A DNA stretch of 23,845 nt, taken from positions 1 through 23,845 of IMG/VR virus record IMGVR_UViG_3300020186_000089. One strand, given 5' to 3'. The translations under genes were made by a program, and so were the position numbers. Under the pieces are notes generated by a model, which saw nothing but the letters and a program-made list of their open reading frames with translations, was not told the origin of the DNA and made no database searches. Positions 14,140 through 22,911 of the stretch are shown one piece after another. How positions within the stretch are numbered: the stretch's first letter is position 1; the number at the start of each line of letters is the position of its first letter. The stretch comes from a virus.

Positions 14140-14886
14140 ATGAAACTAACGGATAGACAGGAGAACAACATACTTGACGACAATGATTTATTTCACGGCG
14201 TTGATGTAAGCGATTTGTCGCAAGCATCATCTGGTAGTAGTTTTAAAATAAAACTAATATCTTTTGTGAATTGGCTAAGGCAAAAAACGATAACATTAAC
14301 GGGTGTTATAACGTTTAGCTCCGCTCCAAAATTAAACAGTGTCGGGGCTACAAAGTACCTAAAAACAGATGCAAGTAACGACATTATTGGGCTTAATAAT
14401 ATCCCGTATGTTGATGTTTCTGGCGCGCCATTAGCACTCCCGCCTAACGGAGTGGCTGGCGGAGATTTGACTGGTTCGTACCCAAATCCGACAGTAAACT
14501 CCAACAAAATAACCAATGCTAAAATGGCGCAAGGTGCGGCGAATACTGTAAAATGCAATCCGACAGGTGGTGCCGCAAATGTGCAAGATGTAGCTATTTC
14601 TGCAAACAGTGTATTAGGTAGGGTGGCTGGGTTAAATAGCGGAAATATAACCGCGATATCTTTTCAAGATGTTTTAGAAGGCGAAAGCACCCTTGTCGTA
14701 GGCACGGTTACAGTGTTTGATGCAAGAATTACAGTAATTAGCTTTTGCAGTGGTATTGGGTTAAGCAATATAGGCTCAATTACAAACGTGCCAATACGTT
14801 GCACTATTACTGCAGGGCAAGCGACGTTTGCGACAGGTGTGGGTACAGATACGGCAAGATTTGGGTTTAGAATAGTAATAATTTAA
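14140..14886 (+). CDS. Tail fibre / distal structural protein
   Basis: The 248-residue protein has low-complexity, Gly/Ser/Asn/Thr-rich beta-type sequence and the motif G-G-D-L-T-G-S-Y-P-N-P-T-V (about 107-119), which recurs in tail-fibre and surface repeat proteins. The N-terminus is polar and could anchor to the tail; the C-terminus is beta-rich and ends in a hydrophobic FRIVII. Its ATG directly follows the tape measure stop codon. A receptor-contact role is inferred from composition and position. Confidence 0.6.
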   Translation: MKLTDRQENNILDDNDLFHGVDVSDLSQASSGSSFKIKLISFVNWLRQKTITLTGVITFSSAPKLNSVGATKYLKTDASNDIIGLNNIPYVDVSGAPLALPPNGVAGGDLTGSYPNPTVNSNKITNAKMAQGAANTVKCNPTGGAANVQDVAISANSVLGRVAGLNSGNITAISFQDVLEGESTLVVGTVTVFDARITVISFCSGIGLSNIGSITNVPIRCTITAGQATFATGVGTDTARFGFRIVII

Positions 14887-14891
14887 AAGCT

Positions 14892-15587
14892 ATGCCTTTA
14901 AGTAAAAATAATTTAATATTGCAACCCACAAATGTTTTAGCACCTTCGGTAGGCGCAGGGCTAAAATTTGATGGAGTTAATGATTACGTAACGCATCCAA
15001 GCCTAAATGTTGGAACTATAAATAGCTATTCAATTTGGCTGATATTAAAAAGCTATACAGGGTTTCAGGCGATATTGCACTCTGGGCTTGGGAGTCAGTA
15101 TATGCTTGGGTATTTGAACGGGACTGGTGTTCTTATAAATTATAGTGGTGCATTTTTTATACTGTCTTACACTATCCCTTTAGACACTTTAACTCATATT
15201 GCAATTACAAGGAACGGGAATAATTTTGTATTGTATGTAAACAACGTGCCTACAAGTGCGACTATTGTAACCGCTTTGGCGAGCGTATTTAAAGATATTG
15301 GAATGTCCGTGTTTGATAATGCGTTTAGAACCAATTTTATATTATACGACCTTAAAATATACAATAGCGTTTTGACAGCTGGAGATATAGATGTTTTATT
15401 TAATTTAAAGGGTGTCGTAACTCCAGCGACAGGGAATTTGGTGGCGCAGTTTGGAGCAAACCAAAAAACAGGAACGGTCTTGTTTGATGCGCAAGGCAAT
15501 AACGGGACATTGATAAACTTTGCTATTACAAGCCCGGGCGCAGGCAACGCTTGGGTAGACGATTTGCAAAACTCTATTTTATTTTAA
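14892..15587 (+). CDS. LamG/concanavalin-like lectin domain protein
   Basis: The 231-residue protein matches the layout of LamG-type (concanavalin A-like) domains: G-L-K-F-D-G-V-N-D-Y-V (23-33), an internal SIWLILKS strand, HIAITRNGNNFVLYVNN (about 97-113), and LYDLKIYNSVLTAGDI (about 152-167). Such domains bind glycans, so it likely recognises host surface polysaccharide as part of the tail tip. It starts 5 bases after the previous gene. No signal peptide, as expected for a virion protein. Confidence 0.75.
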   Translation: MPLSKNNLILQPTNVLAPSVGAGLKFDGVNDYVTHPSLNVGTINSYSIWLILKSYTGFQAILHSGLGSQYMLGYLNGTGVLINYSGAFFILSYTIPLDTLTHIAITRNGNNFVLYVNNVPTSATIVTALASVFKDIGMSVFDNAFRTNFILYDLKIYNSVLTAGDIDVLFNLKGVVTPATGNLVAQFGANQKTGTVLFDAQGNNGTLINFAITSPGAGNAWVDDLQNSILF

Positions 15588-15602
15588 TTTAAGCTAAAAT
15601 AT

Positions 15603-15896
15603 ATGCCCTACTACATTTTTAATCAATCGCTTATTTCAGATATTGCAAATTCTTTTTCTGAAAAAACAGGAGATGGCTTCTTTTCATTCACAATGCACCA
15701 AAAAAGAACAGGCACCACAACCCTGCCAGTTTCAAATTTAGATGCGAGTTTCATTCTAACATATAGGCAAGTTCTAATTTTAGAAGTTGCAAATTGGGCG
15801 GAAGGCGATTTAGCATTAAAACAAACGGCAGAACTCGCTTCGGAGTTTTGGAGCGTGGACAGCAGTGCGGTTTTAGACTATTTAATAAATATATGA
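15603..15896 (+). CDS. Small hypothetical tail-region protein
   Basis: The 97-residue protein is unrecognised. It lies between the lectin-like protein and the large tail protein, with its stop overlapping the next start (ATGA at 15893-15896). It is acidic, with no membrane segment; a small virion component or an assembly factor is possible. Confidence 0.6.
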   Translation: MPYYIFNQSLISDIANSFSEKTGDGFFSFTMHQKRTGTTTLPVSNLDASFILTYRQVLILEVANWAEGDLALKQTAELASEFWSVDSSAVLDYLINI

Positions 15897-18082
15897 TTTG
15901 GAAATTCTATTTAAAATACGATGGTCAAATTATTGAAATTGACGAGCCAGTTAATTTTGATAGCGTAGTCTTTTCTTTAAAAAGAGATTTAAAGACGCAC
16001 GGTATGGTGTTTGAGTTTTCCACAACTTGCAGTTTCTACAAAGAGGCGAGAGTGTTTATTCTAAAAGCTTTAAATGAGCAAAACATAAATGCGGAGGTAA
16101 AAATATATATAACATATTTAGACTTTCAAACTCAAACGTACAAGAAGTTTTACGAAGGATTATTAGGGCTTCGCGACATTGAAATAACGGACACTTTTGC
16201 GACTTTGCGGATAGAAAACGATAACTTTCTAAGGAGGTTCAACAGCAAAAAAGATTTGAATGTAGCGATAATCCCAAATTTAAATAATGTGGAATTACAT
16301 TCAAAAGTTATTAGGCAGAGGTCGGACTGGCGTTACGATAACGGCTTTAACGTTATAACGCGGTTGGTGAACACGACGCTCGGAGGCAAGTTAAATGCGT
16401 ACTTGTTTGCTTTAAGCGCGTCCGCGAATGAGTTAGAAACCAGTGCCTCAATAAGCAATTTTTATGCTAACAACATATCAAATATTAACCCTTCAGCGAA
16501 CGGGAGTGCAGAAGTCCCATCGCATTATATTGAGTTTCGCTATTCAGGAGTCGTTAAAATAAAGTACAATATTAAAGGAAAATGCTCACTAACAAATACG
16601 GTTGCAACAAGCGCGGAAGGCAATCTTATCTTGCAATTATTCGCTACGCCAAGCTATTCGTTTAATGCAATAAATAATATTTGGGTTAGTGGCCCGCAAC
16701 TGGCATTAAACACAGGCATTCCGAGAGTCTTTGATTTTGATTTAGATGGCGACATAAGCATAAATGTAACCGCAGGCGATAAGCTATATTTCAACTTTGT
16801 AACAAATACCAACAATACCAATTTACTTATTCCCGCGAATATCGTAACCTCTTTTGAGTACAATAGCACTTCTTTTTTTGAGGTTTCGCAAGATACAGTT
16901 TCCGAAAACACCCTGCACAAAGGTGTTACGATATTTGATGCTTTAAGCCAAATCGTAAAAAACTACACGGGCGACAGTGCCAATTTTGAAAGCGACTTTT
17001 TTAGCTACGGATGTGGCGCAAATAGAATGATTGCGAACGGGTTATGGCTTAGAAAATTAGACAAAGATTTTTTTGCCAATTTCAAAGACTTGTTTGATAG
17101 CCTGAAAAATATTGACAATTTAGGGCTATCTGTTTACAAGCAAGACGGCAAAGACGTAATTAGAGTAGAAAAAATGGCGTATTTTTACAAGGAGGACTTG
17201 ATTAAAAATATCCAATATCCAAACGATTTCAAGATAACGCTATCGCCAGATTTATATGCAAACAAAGTAAACGTGGGCTATGAAAAGTGGAATAACGAAG
17301 CGGTTGGAAAAATTAACGGTCTGGACGAGTTTAATGCCAATATGCAATTTAGCACAAAGGTCGAAAGCTCCAATTATTTTGACAAGGAGGGCGCAAGAAA
17401 TGAGTTTAATTTTCTTAGCAAGATTATAGCAAGCGGGTATCTAATTGAGTCTGCGCGCAGGCAAATAGGCAAAGAAACAACAGATAACCAAACAGATAAC
17501 GATGTGTTTGTTATTTGCCTAAACGACACCAAAGATAGGGCGGAGAAAAACGAAAACTTTGCCATTGTTGAAAACATAATTAGCCCAGAAACCGCGTACA
17601 ATTTAAGAATAAGCCCAAAAAGAAACCTTTTTAATTTCGCGCCTGTTCTTGTGGCGGGGTTAATAAAAAACAATGGGCTACTTAAAGATGCGATTTTCAG
17701 GAGCGGGGTAGGGAACTTCAAAATGAAAACCCAAACAAATAACGAATGTTTAGAAATAAATGAAGTAATTGAAAACCAAAATTTTGAGTTGTTAAAAAAA
17801 ATAGCTATCTTTGAAGCTGAAATATACACGTTTAGCTATCCGATAACGTTTATCGAATATCAAAGCATTTTAGATGCGCCGTTTGGTATTATTCAAGTGT
17901 CGTTTTCTAAAACAGTATTCACGGGCTTCATCTTAGAGTTGGTGTACAAACCAAATTCAGGATTAGCTAATTTCAAATTAATAAAATCAGTCTTGCCGTA
18001 TGGCGTTGTCGGAGTAGAGTTTCAAGATGGACAGCCTTACGATTTTCAAGATGGTGATTCCAAAGATTTTCAAGACCAATAA
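15893..18082 (+). CDS. Large tail-tip / baseplate structural protein
   Basis: The 729-residue protein starts at the ATG at 15893 (ATGA overlap); an upstream opening of the frame to 15794 overlaps the previous gene and is rejected. It begins MIWKFYLKYDG, then a beta-rich N-terminal region (IENDNFLRRFNSKKD around 100-115), a long central part with Asn/Ser-rich loops, and ends in a repeat F-Q-D-G-x4-F-Q-D-G-x4-F-Q-D. Size and place after the tape measure fit a distal tail/hub protein that carries the receptor-binding parts. No enzymatic motif is seen. I do not recognise the family with certainty. Confidence 0.6.
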   Translation: MIWKFYLKYDGQIIEIDEPVNFDSVVFSLKRDLKTHGMVFEFSTTCSFYKEARVFILKALNEQNINAEVKIYITYLDFQTQTYKKFYEGLLGLRDIEITDTFATLRIENDNFLRRFNSKKDLNVAIIPNLNNVELHSKVIRQRSDWRYDNGFNVITRLVNTTLGGKLNAYLFALSASANELETSASISNFYANNISNINPSANGSAEVPSHYIEFRYSGVVKIKYNIKGKCSLTNTVATSAEGNLILQLFATPSYSFNAINNIWVSGPQLALNTGIPRVFDFDLDGDISINVTAGDKLYFNFVTNTNNTNLLIPANIVTSFEYNSTSFFEVSQDTVSENTLHKGVTIFDALSQIVKNYTGDSANFESDFFSYGCGANRMIANGLWLRKLDKDFFANFKDLFDSLKNIDNLGLSVYKQDGKDVIRVEKMAYFYKEDLIKNIQYPNDFKITLSPDLYANKVNVGYEKWNNEAVGKINGLDEFNANMQFSTKVESSNYFDKEGARNEFNFLSKIIASGYLIESARRQIGKETTDNQTDNDVFVICLNDTKDRAEKNENFAIVENIISPETAYNLRISPKRNLFNFAPVLVAGLIKNNGLLKDAIFRSGVGNFKMKTQTNNECLEINEVIENQNFELLKKIAIFEAEIYTFSYPITFIEYQSILDAPFGIIQVSFSKTVFTGFILELVYKPNSGLANFKLIKSVLPYGVVGVEFQDGQPYDFQDGDSKDFQDQ
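18020..18082 (+). repeat. 24-base tandem repeat encoding FQDG units
   Basis: TTTCAAGAT recurs at 18020, 18044 and 18068 with an exact 24-base period, giving FQDGQPYD, FQDGDSKD and FQDQ at the very C-terminus of the large tail protein. The spacing preserves frame. Confidence 0.85.
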
Positions 18083-18084
18083 AT

Positions 18085-18891
18085 ATGATAAACGCACCGT
18101 TTTCTTTTATACAGTTTACAAGCTGTAATGAACAATCAAATTGCAAAGAAGTTGGAGATTTCTTTTTGCAACTTGTTGGAGGAGACGTTGTTATTATGCA
18201 ACTAACAGATAACGATGACTATAGGATAGATTTAGAAACGCAAAGTGGCGGATTGCTATTTGCAAACATAGCCACGTTTCAAACTCTAAACAAATCAAAG
18301 ATAGTGAATATAAATATCCCTGCTAACCTCGCGGTAGGGTGCTACAGGTTAAAATTAAAGGGGTACGAAAGCGTTATTTGCGACATGGCAATTGGCAGTA
18401 TATGCGCAATGCCAATCGGCAGTATATGCAATCTGGGAAGTAATCTAATTGATATAGGTTGCTTTGGCTTTAAGATAACCAAAGAGGTTTGTTACAATAA
18501 AATTGTTACGTATAGATGTAACGAAAGCAACTCTGGGTTTGATTATTCAGAAGGCTTTTTTAATCAAATAAGGCTACCAATTAGGTACGATTTTCCGCAA
18601 ACAAAAACAAAGGCGGAAATATATAGAAGGTCGGACGGAGGTATTTTAAGGCTGGCTAATACAAAAAATAAAGAATACTTTTTTGAAACCGATTACGCAG
18701 ATGAACATTTTCACGACTGCGTTAGCACTATGTTAGATGCGGATGTTTTCATAATAGATGGAAAAAGCTTTATAGGAGCTGGAGATTACGAGGTGGGTTG
18801 GATTAAAGAAATTAACAGCATAAGCCTCGCTAAAGGCACGGGGAAAATAACGCTAACGCCTTTCAACAATCAAAACCCTACATTTATTTAA
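18085..18891 (+). CDS. Cys-rich tail structural protein
   Basis: The 268-residue protein has many Cys (for example in CNEQSNC, IGSIC twice, LIDIGC, VCYNK, YRCNE), unusual for a cytoplasmic phage protein and suggesting metal binding or disulphides in the virion. It contains a tandem octapeptide duplication (residues 101-116). Composition is beta-rich, without enzyme motif. It starts 2 bases after the large tail protein and ends 2 bases before the collar-like protein, so these are coexpressed. I infer a tail-tip or fibre component. Confidence 0.6.
   Translation: MINAPFSFIQFTSCNEQSNCKEVGDFFLQLVGGDVVIMQLTDNDDYRIDLETQSGGLLFANIATFQTLNKSKIVNINIPANLAVGCYRLKLKGYESVICDMAIGSICAMPIGSICNLGSNLIDIGCFGFKITKEVCYNKIVTYRCNESNSGFDYSEGFFNQIRLPIRYDFPQTKTKAEIYRRSDGGILRLANTKNKEYFFETDYADEHFHDCVSTMLDADVFIIDGKSFIGAGDYEVGWIKEINSISLAKGTGKITLTPFNNQNPTFI
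18385..18432 (+). repeat. 24-base tandem duplication inside the Cys-rich tail gene
   Basis: Two adjacent 24-base copies (18385-18408, 18409-18432) encode MAIGSICA and MPIGSICN. They are in frame and differ at few bases, so the duplication looks fairly recent. Confidence 0.8.
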
Positions 18892-18893
18892 AT

Positions 18894-19415
18894 ATGGCGT
18901 GGATACCTGAATTATCTTGCGGCTCGGGCAGTCAGACGGGCGCGGATATCTTAACACAAGTAAATAACATAAGCGCAATTTTAGCTAATGCAATTTTTGC
19001 GACCAATGATATTTCAAATTTCAATATAGTAACGGGACTCGGGAGTGGCAACTTTTTAGGCTTTGCGCTGTGTAACGGGCTAAACGGCACGCCGAATTTG
19101 CAAGGCGCGTTTATAGTCGGACGTTCAGATGTTGATGCAGATTACGTCAGTGTGGGCGCGGTAGGTGGTGCGAAAAAGATAGCCTTGACTTGGCAACAAA
19201 GTGGGTCGCGCGACCATAAGCATTCGCAATACAGACCAGAAATATATGTAGGAGGCGGTGCTAATGGTGCAGTAAATAATGTCGGAACGGTCGCACCAGA
19301 CCCCGCATTGCAAACAACAGGCGGAGAGTGGAAAAACGGAGGCGTTGATGCTACAGAAGAACACGAAAACCGACCGCCGTATTTCGTTTTAGCATATTAC
19401 AAAAAAATAATTTAA
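18894..19415 (+). CDS. Tail collar-like fibre protein
   Basis: The 173-residue protein resembles the collar/short-fibre end domain: G-F-A-L-C-N-G-x3-T-P-N-L-Q-G-A-F-I-V-G (about 57-76), a metal-binding type D-H-K-H (107-110), and the terminal H-E-N-R-P-P-Y-F-V-L-A-Y-Y-K-K (157-171). This series is shared with T4 short-tail-fibre-like and phage collar proteins, which form trimeric fibre tips that contact the cell. Length fits a minimal version. It starts 2 bases after the Cys-rich protein. Confidence 0.75.
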   Translation: MAWIPELSCGSGSQTGADILTQVNNISAILANAIFATNDISNFNIVTGLGSGNFLGFALCNGLNGTPNLQGAFIVGRSDVDADYVSVGAVGGAKKIALTWQQSGSRDHKHSQYRPEIYVGGGANGAVNNVGTVAPDPALQTTGGEWKNGGVDATEEHENRPPYFVLAYYKKII

Positions 19416-19431
19416 TTTAATCTAAATAACT

Positions 19432-20223
19432 ATGTACAATTGCGAAACATTAAATAGACACGCACTGCCACCCTGCGACGGAGAAGAGAAATACAACAAA
19501 ATCGTTACGGCAATTATAATACTGCCGAACGCTACAATAACGAACTACGCAGACAACTCGCAGTGGATTGCGGGAATTGCGGACGGCTCAATACGCGTAA
19601 TTAAAAAGACGCAAGGACTCTATGATGGTGGCACACCAACCTTTGCCCCGGGGTTTGGCAATAAGTTAGAGCAGGTTACGGGTGTGAAACACAGTGCTAA
19701 CTTTATGACAAAGTACAGAAGCCAAAACTACGGGTTTTTTAATCAACTCAAGGAGCTTGATATAAAGAGCTTCGGATTTGTAACTGGCGATAACGACAGC
19801 TTGCAAATCGTTGAGAAAAACGTTACGCTTCACTCAAAAGCTCCCGTAACAGATGACCTTGCCGCAGAGAGAAAGTGGGAGGTAACGGCTACGTGGTCGG
19901 ATATAAATATGCCCGTTCCGTACAACACACCTCTCGCCATTTTGGCTGTAATTCCCGCGCCTGTCGCGCTCGAAGAGTCAGCGGTCAGTGCTACAGGGTT
20001 TACTGCAAATTGGCAGTTAGTGGTTGGCGCAATAGGTTACATTGTGCAAGTAAGCACTACAAGCAACTTTGCGGTTATTTTGCAAGAACACGAAACCGCT
20101 ACTGTGCTTTTAAGACTAATAACGGGCTTAACGACAGGCACAACGTACTACTACCGAGTTGTTGCATTTAGCTTCAATGAGGAGAGTGGGCTGTCAAACA
20201 CCATTGTAGCAATAACCTCGTAA
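19432..20223 (+). CDS. Structural protein with C-terminal fibronectin III domain, tail tube candidate
   Basis: The 263-residue protein has a N-terminal domain (1-165) with no named match and a C-terminal fibronectin type III/Ig-like domain (about 175-263): PAPVALEESAV, then TGFTANW, then ITGLTTGTTYYYRVVAFS. Such added domains are typical of major tail tube or head-decorating proteins and bind cell-surface sugars weakly. No other tail tube gene is visible in the window, so I offer this as the candidate tube protein, but a fibre protein is equally possible. It is the last gene of the tail operon; a terminator follows. Confidence 0.6.
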   Translation: MYNCETLNRHALPPCDGEEKYNKIVTAIIILPNATITNYADNSQWIAGIADGSIRVIKKTQGLYDGGTPTFAPGFGNKLEQVTGVKHSANFMTKYRSQNYGFFNQLKELDIKSFGFVTGDNDSLQIVEKNVTLHSKAPVTDDLAAERKWEVTATWSDINMPVPYNTPLAILAVIPAPVALEESAVSATGFTANWQLVVGAIGYIVQVSTTSNFAVILQEHETATVLLRLITGLTTGTTYYYRVVAFSFNEESGLSNTIVAITS

Positions 20224-20237
20224 AAAATATATTTTTG
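20204..20237 (+). promoter_or_regulatory. Possible Bacteroidota-type promoter for head operon
   Basis: TTG at 20204-20206, 23-base spacer, then TATTTTTG at 20230-20237 fits TAnnTTTG. The next hairpin starts about five bases after the expected start of transcription, so either the hairpin ends upstream transcripts only or it caps the new RNA. A/T-rich surroundings make a chance match possible. Confidence 0.4.
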
Positions 20238-20248
20238 TTTAATTAAAG

Positions 20249-20277
20249 ACCGCGCATATAATTTACGCGGTTTTTTT
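20249..20277 (+). terminator. Rho-independent terminator of the tail operon
   Basis: Stem ACCGCG (20249-20254)/CGCGGT (20266-20271), 11-base loop, T-run of seven. It ends the tail operon 26 bases after the last stop codon. The remaining bases to the portal start (20278-20324) hold no clear promoter. Confidence 0.85.
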
Positions 20278-20324
20278 ATCAAGTTTATCAAAGTTGGATT
20301 ACGCCGCATTAAAACAAAAATCTT

Positions 20325-22046
20325 ATGATAACCAAGCAAACAATAGAGTCGTTTTTTGAGAGTGGGCAAAGCACTAAAAAAGACACTTACATAACCGACA
20401 TTTCAAAAAGGGTTAGAGTGCATAGTGAAGGGTTATATCCTGAAAAGCTAATAGACACATCTCGCCCAAACGAGCCAGATGTTATAAAACAATACAGAAA
20501 AGATGTGTACAAATCGTACACAGAAGGGTATTTCAATAAGATATTGGTTCTTTTGCAAAAGATAGCCAAAAGCGAAGATTGGAGTATTGAATACAAGAAA
20601 TCAGAAGGCGCGGTAGCAGAAACCGAAACCATAGAAAAATACCTAAAAGATGACTTCCCTTATTTTGACAGCTTAGAAAACTACGCGTTTTCAATATTGT
20701 TAAAAGACTTATTAGTCGACCCAAACGCAATTATTTTGGTGCTACCTCTTTCTTTAGAAGTTAAAGAAAATGAGTACTACAAACCGTTCCCTTCGGTTTA
20801 TTCCTGCGAAAATGTATTATACTTTGATGCTGATTTGCTTGTTGTTAGAACAAGCGAAATAGGCTCAATAGAAACATATAAATTTATAGACAACGACAGT
20901 ATATTTATCGTAACGAAAGACAAGACGCAGGCGGGAGAAAGCAATATTTCTTTTTTGGAATACAAAAACATTGTTGGAGAAATACCCGCATTTAAATTAG
21001 GCGGGCTAATAAAAAAAACCATTGAAAAAAACAATGGGTTAGAGTTTGTTTATGACAGCTTTATAACGCCATGCTTAAACAGCTTTGATGAAGCGGGCAG
21101 GTGTTACAGCGACCACCAAGCGAATTTAGTGCAAAACATTCACCCAGAAAAATACATTTACCAAATTGGCGAGTGCAAGACTTGCGCAGGGAACGGCAGA
21201 ATAAGACACGGCAATTTAGGCACGGAAGATTACGAAGTCTCTAATTGTAAGGATTGTAAAGGTAGCGGATCTAAATCAAGCCCTTTTGGGATTCACGAGA
21301 TAAATATAGAAAACATTCCAGGAGGTGGCGTGTCAGTACCCGCACCGCCAATCGGTTATGTTTCAAAACCGATTGAGTTAATCCACGCGCTAAAAACCGA
21401 GATAGAAGAGCAATGTAGGGCAGGGCTTAGTGCATTAGGAGTTGAATATTTACACGAGTCTCCGCTTAATCAAAGCGGTCTTGCAAAAGAGTATGACAAA
21501 CAAGAGGTTGATACATTTGTTAGCAGTGTTGCAAGGCACTTTGTGTTAAATATAATAAAGCCGATAATTTGGTACACCTCAAAGTGGAGGTACACCCTTT
21601 CACTACCAATAAAAACAATTGAAAGCAACAACCCTACAGTAAAAGTGCCAAAAAGGTTTAACACGCTTACAAGCGCGATAATAGGCGAGAGGTTAAGGAG
21701 TGCGATAACCAATAATTACAGCTTTATTATTCGCAACGCCTTAGAACTGCAATACATAAAAAGCGAGTTTGGCGAAGATAGCGACCAGCTAAACTTAGCT
21801 AAAACCGTGTTTCAAATCGACCCGTTGGTGGGCAAAACAGAAGATGAAAAAATGACCATGCTTGCAAATGGCGGAGTTTCTAAGTTAGACTACATTGTTT
21901 CTTGTAATTTAAAAAAGTACGTAACGCTCGCGCAAGATGCAACTAAAAACTTCTTTGACTTAGATTACAAAAAGAAGATAGAAGTTATTTATAAATATGC
22001 TGGCGAAACATTAAATGAACTCCCCTCTCCTATTCCGCTACAGTAA
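20325..22046 (+). CDS. Portal protein with DnaJ-like zinc-finger insertion
   Basis: The 573-residue protein has the size, acid/amide-rich helical sequence and gene neighbours (MuF-like, then scaffold) of a phage portal. The portal ring forms the DNA channel at one head vertex and docks terminase. Residues 284-315 hold C284-x-x-C287-x-G-x-G and C308-x-x-C311-x-G-x-G, two CxxCxGxG units as in the DnaJ zinc-binding domain, expected to bind one zinc ion. A Gly/Pro-rich loop (PGGGVSVPAPP) follows, which could be the wall or tunnel loop. The start is in an A-rich context; the stop overlaps the next ATG by one base (TAATG). Confidence 0.8.
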   Translation: MITKQTIESFFESGQSTKKDTYITDISKRVRVHSEGLYPEKLIDTSRPNEPDVIKQYRKDVYKSYTEGYFNKILVLLQKIAKSEDWSIEYKKSEGAVAETETIEKYLKDDFPYFDSLENYAFSILLKDLLVDPNAIILVLPLSLEVKENEYYKPFPSVYSCENVLYFDADLLVVRTSEIGSIETYKFIDNDSIFIVTKDKTQAGESNISFLEYKNIVGEIPAFKLGGLIKKTIEKNNGLEFVYDSFITPCLNSFDEAGRCYSDHQANLVQNIHPEKYIYQIGECKTCAGNGRIRHGNLGTEDYEVSNCKDCKGSGSKSSPFGIHEINIENIPGGGVSVPAPPIGYVSKPIELIHALKTEIEEQCRAGLSALGVEYLHESPLNQSGLAKEYDKQEVDTFVSSVARHFVLNIIKPIIWYTSKWRYTLSLPIKTIESNNPTVKVPKRFNTLTSAIIGERLRSAITNNYSFIIRNALELQYIKSEFGEDSDQLNLAKTVFQIDPLVGKTEDEKMTMLANGGVSKLDYIVSCNLKKYVTLAQDATKNFFDLDYKKKIEVIYKYAGETLNELPSPIPLQ

Positions 22047-22891
22047 TGATAGATGACTTAACTGAAATAACAGCCCAGTTAGATAAACAATTAGATGAAT
22101 TGTTTTCAAAATTGGATATAAATATGCCTCAAATACAAAAGGAAATTTACGATAGGCTTACGCAGTTTACCTCAAAAATTAAAACAACAGGAGGCAAGAT
22201 AGTGCCAAGCATTGAAAACCTTAAGCTATTGAACGGATACAAAAAAGAGTTAAATGGATTGTTAGATGAAAGTGCGGCAATGTCTAACGTAGTTAAAGAC
22301 TTTGTTAGCGGAATAAAGCAAAGCACAGAGTATATAAACGACTATTTTAGCATTTTAATGTCTAACTTTAACGTAAACGATAACGCACAACTTGCAAAAG
22401 CGTTACAGCAAGACGTTATAAGCCAAACGATAGACTTATTAAAGGGCAGTGGTTTAACAAGCAATTTAATAGATCCTGTCAGGACAATCTTGCAAAGAAA
22501 CATAACCACTTCCGCGAGCTATAGCGACTTGCAAACCGAGATGGGAGCGTATTTAGATGACACGACAAAAAGATATGTAAAGCAGATAACCAATGATGCC
22601 GTGCTTGGGTACGAGCGCACCTATATGCTTAATATAGCGCAAGACTTGGAGCTAAATCATTATCTTTATCAAGGCACGAAAATAGCAACAAGTCGTAATT
22701 TTTGTATAGCAAGAACAGGAAAGGTGTATACAAAAAAAGAGGTAAAAGCGTGGGCGAGCCTTACGTGGGTTGGTAAAAGAATCGGCACAAACGAAAGCAG
22801 TATCTTGTATTTTGTTGGTGGCTATAATTGCAGGCACAGGCTATTGCCTATTTCTGTAGAAGTGTATAACTCAATAAAATTAAACAAATAA
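22046..22891 (+). CDS. MuF-like minor head protein
   Basis: The 281-residue protein ends in the MuF-type head domain: R217-N-F-C220-x-A-R-T-G-K (to 226), W241-x-G-K, I246-G-T, then G258-G-Y-N-C-R-H-R-L-L-P (to 268). The N-terminal two-thirds is helical. MuF proteins bind the portal and often enter the prohead, where some carry toxins or protease domains; none is seen here. The GTAATG junction couples it to the portal gene; the scaffold gene follows after 20 bases. Confidence 0.85.
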   Translation: MIDDLTEITAQLDKQLDELFSKLDINMPQIQKEIYDRLTQFTSKIKTTGGKIVPSIENLKLLNGYKKELNGLLDESAAMSNVVKDFVSGIKQSTEYINDYFSILMSNFNVNDNAQLAKALQQDVISQTIDLLKGSGLTSNLIDPVRTILQRNITTSASYSDLQTEMGAYLDDTTKRYVKQITNDAVLGYERTYMLNIAQDLELNHYLYQGTKIATSRNFCIARTGKVYTKKEVKAWASLTWVGKRIGTNESSILYFVGGYNCRHRLLPISVEVYNSIKLNK

Positions 22892-22911
22892 ACAAATAAA
22901 CAATTAAAATT

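Noticed and set aside
15794-15892. Upstream extension of the large tail protein
   Set aside because: Lies fully in another frame of the previous gene; the ATGA overlap at 15893 is the natural start.
19875-20171. 98-codon + strand frame inside the fibronectin-domain gene
   Set aside because: Alternative-frame shadow rich in Arg, Cys and His, fully within a well-supported gene.
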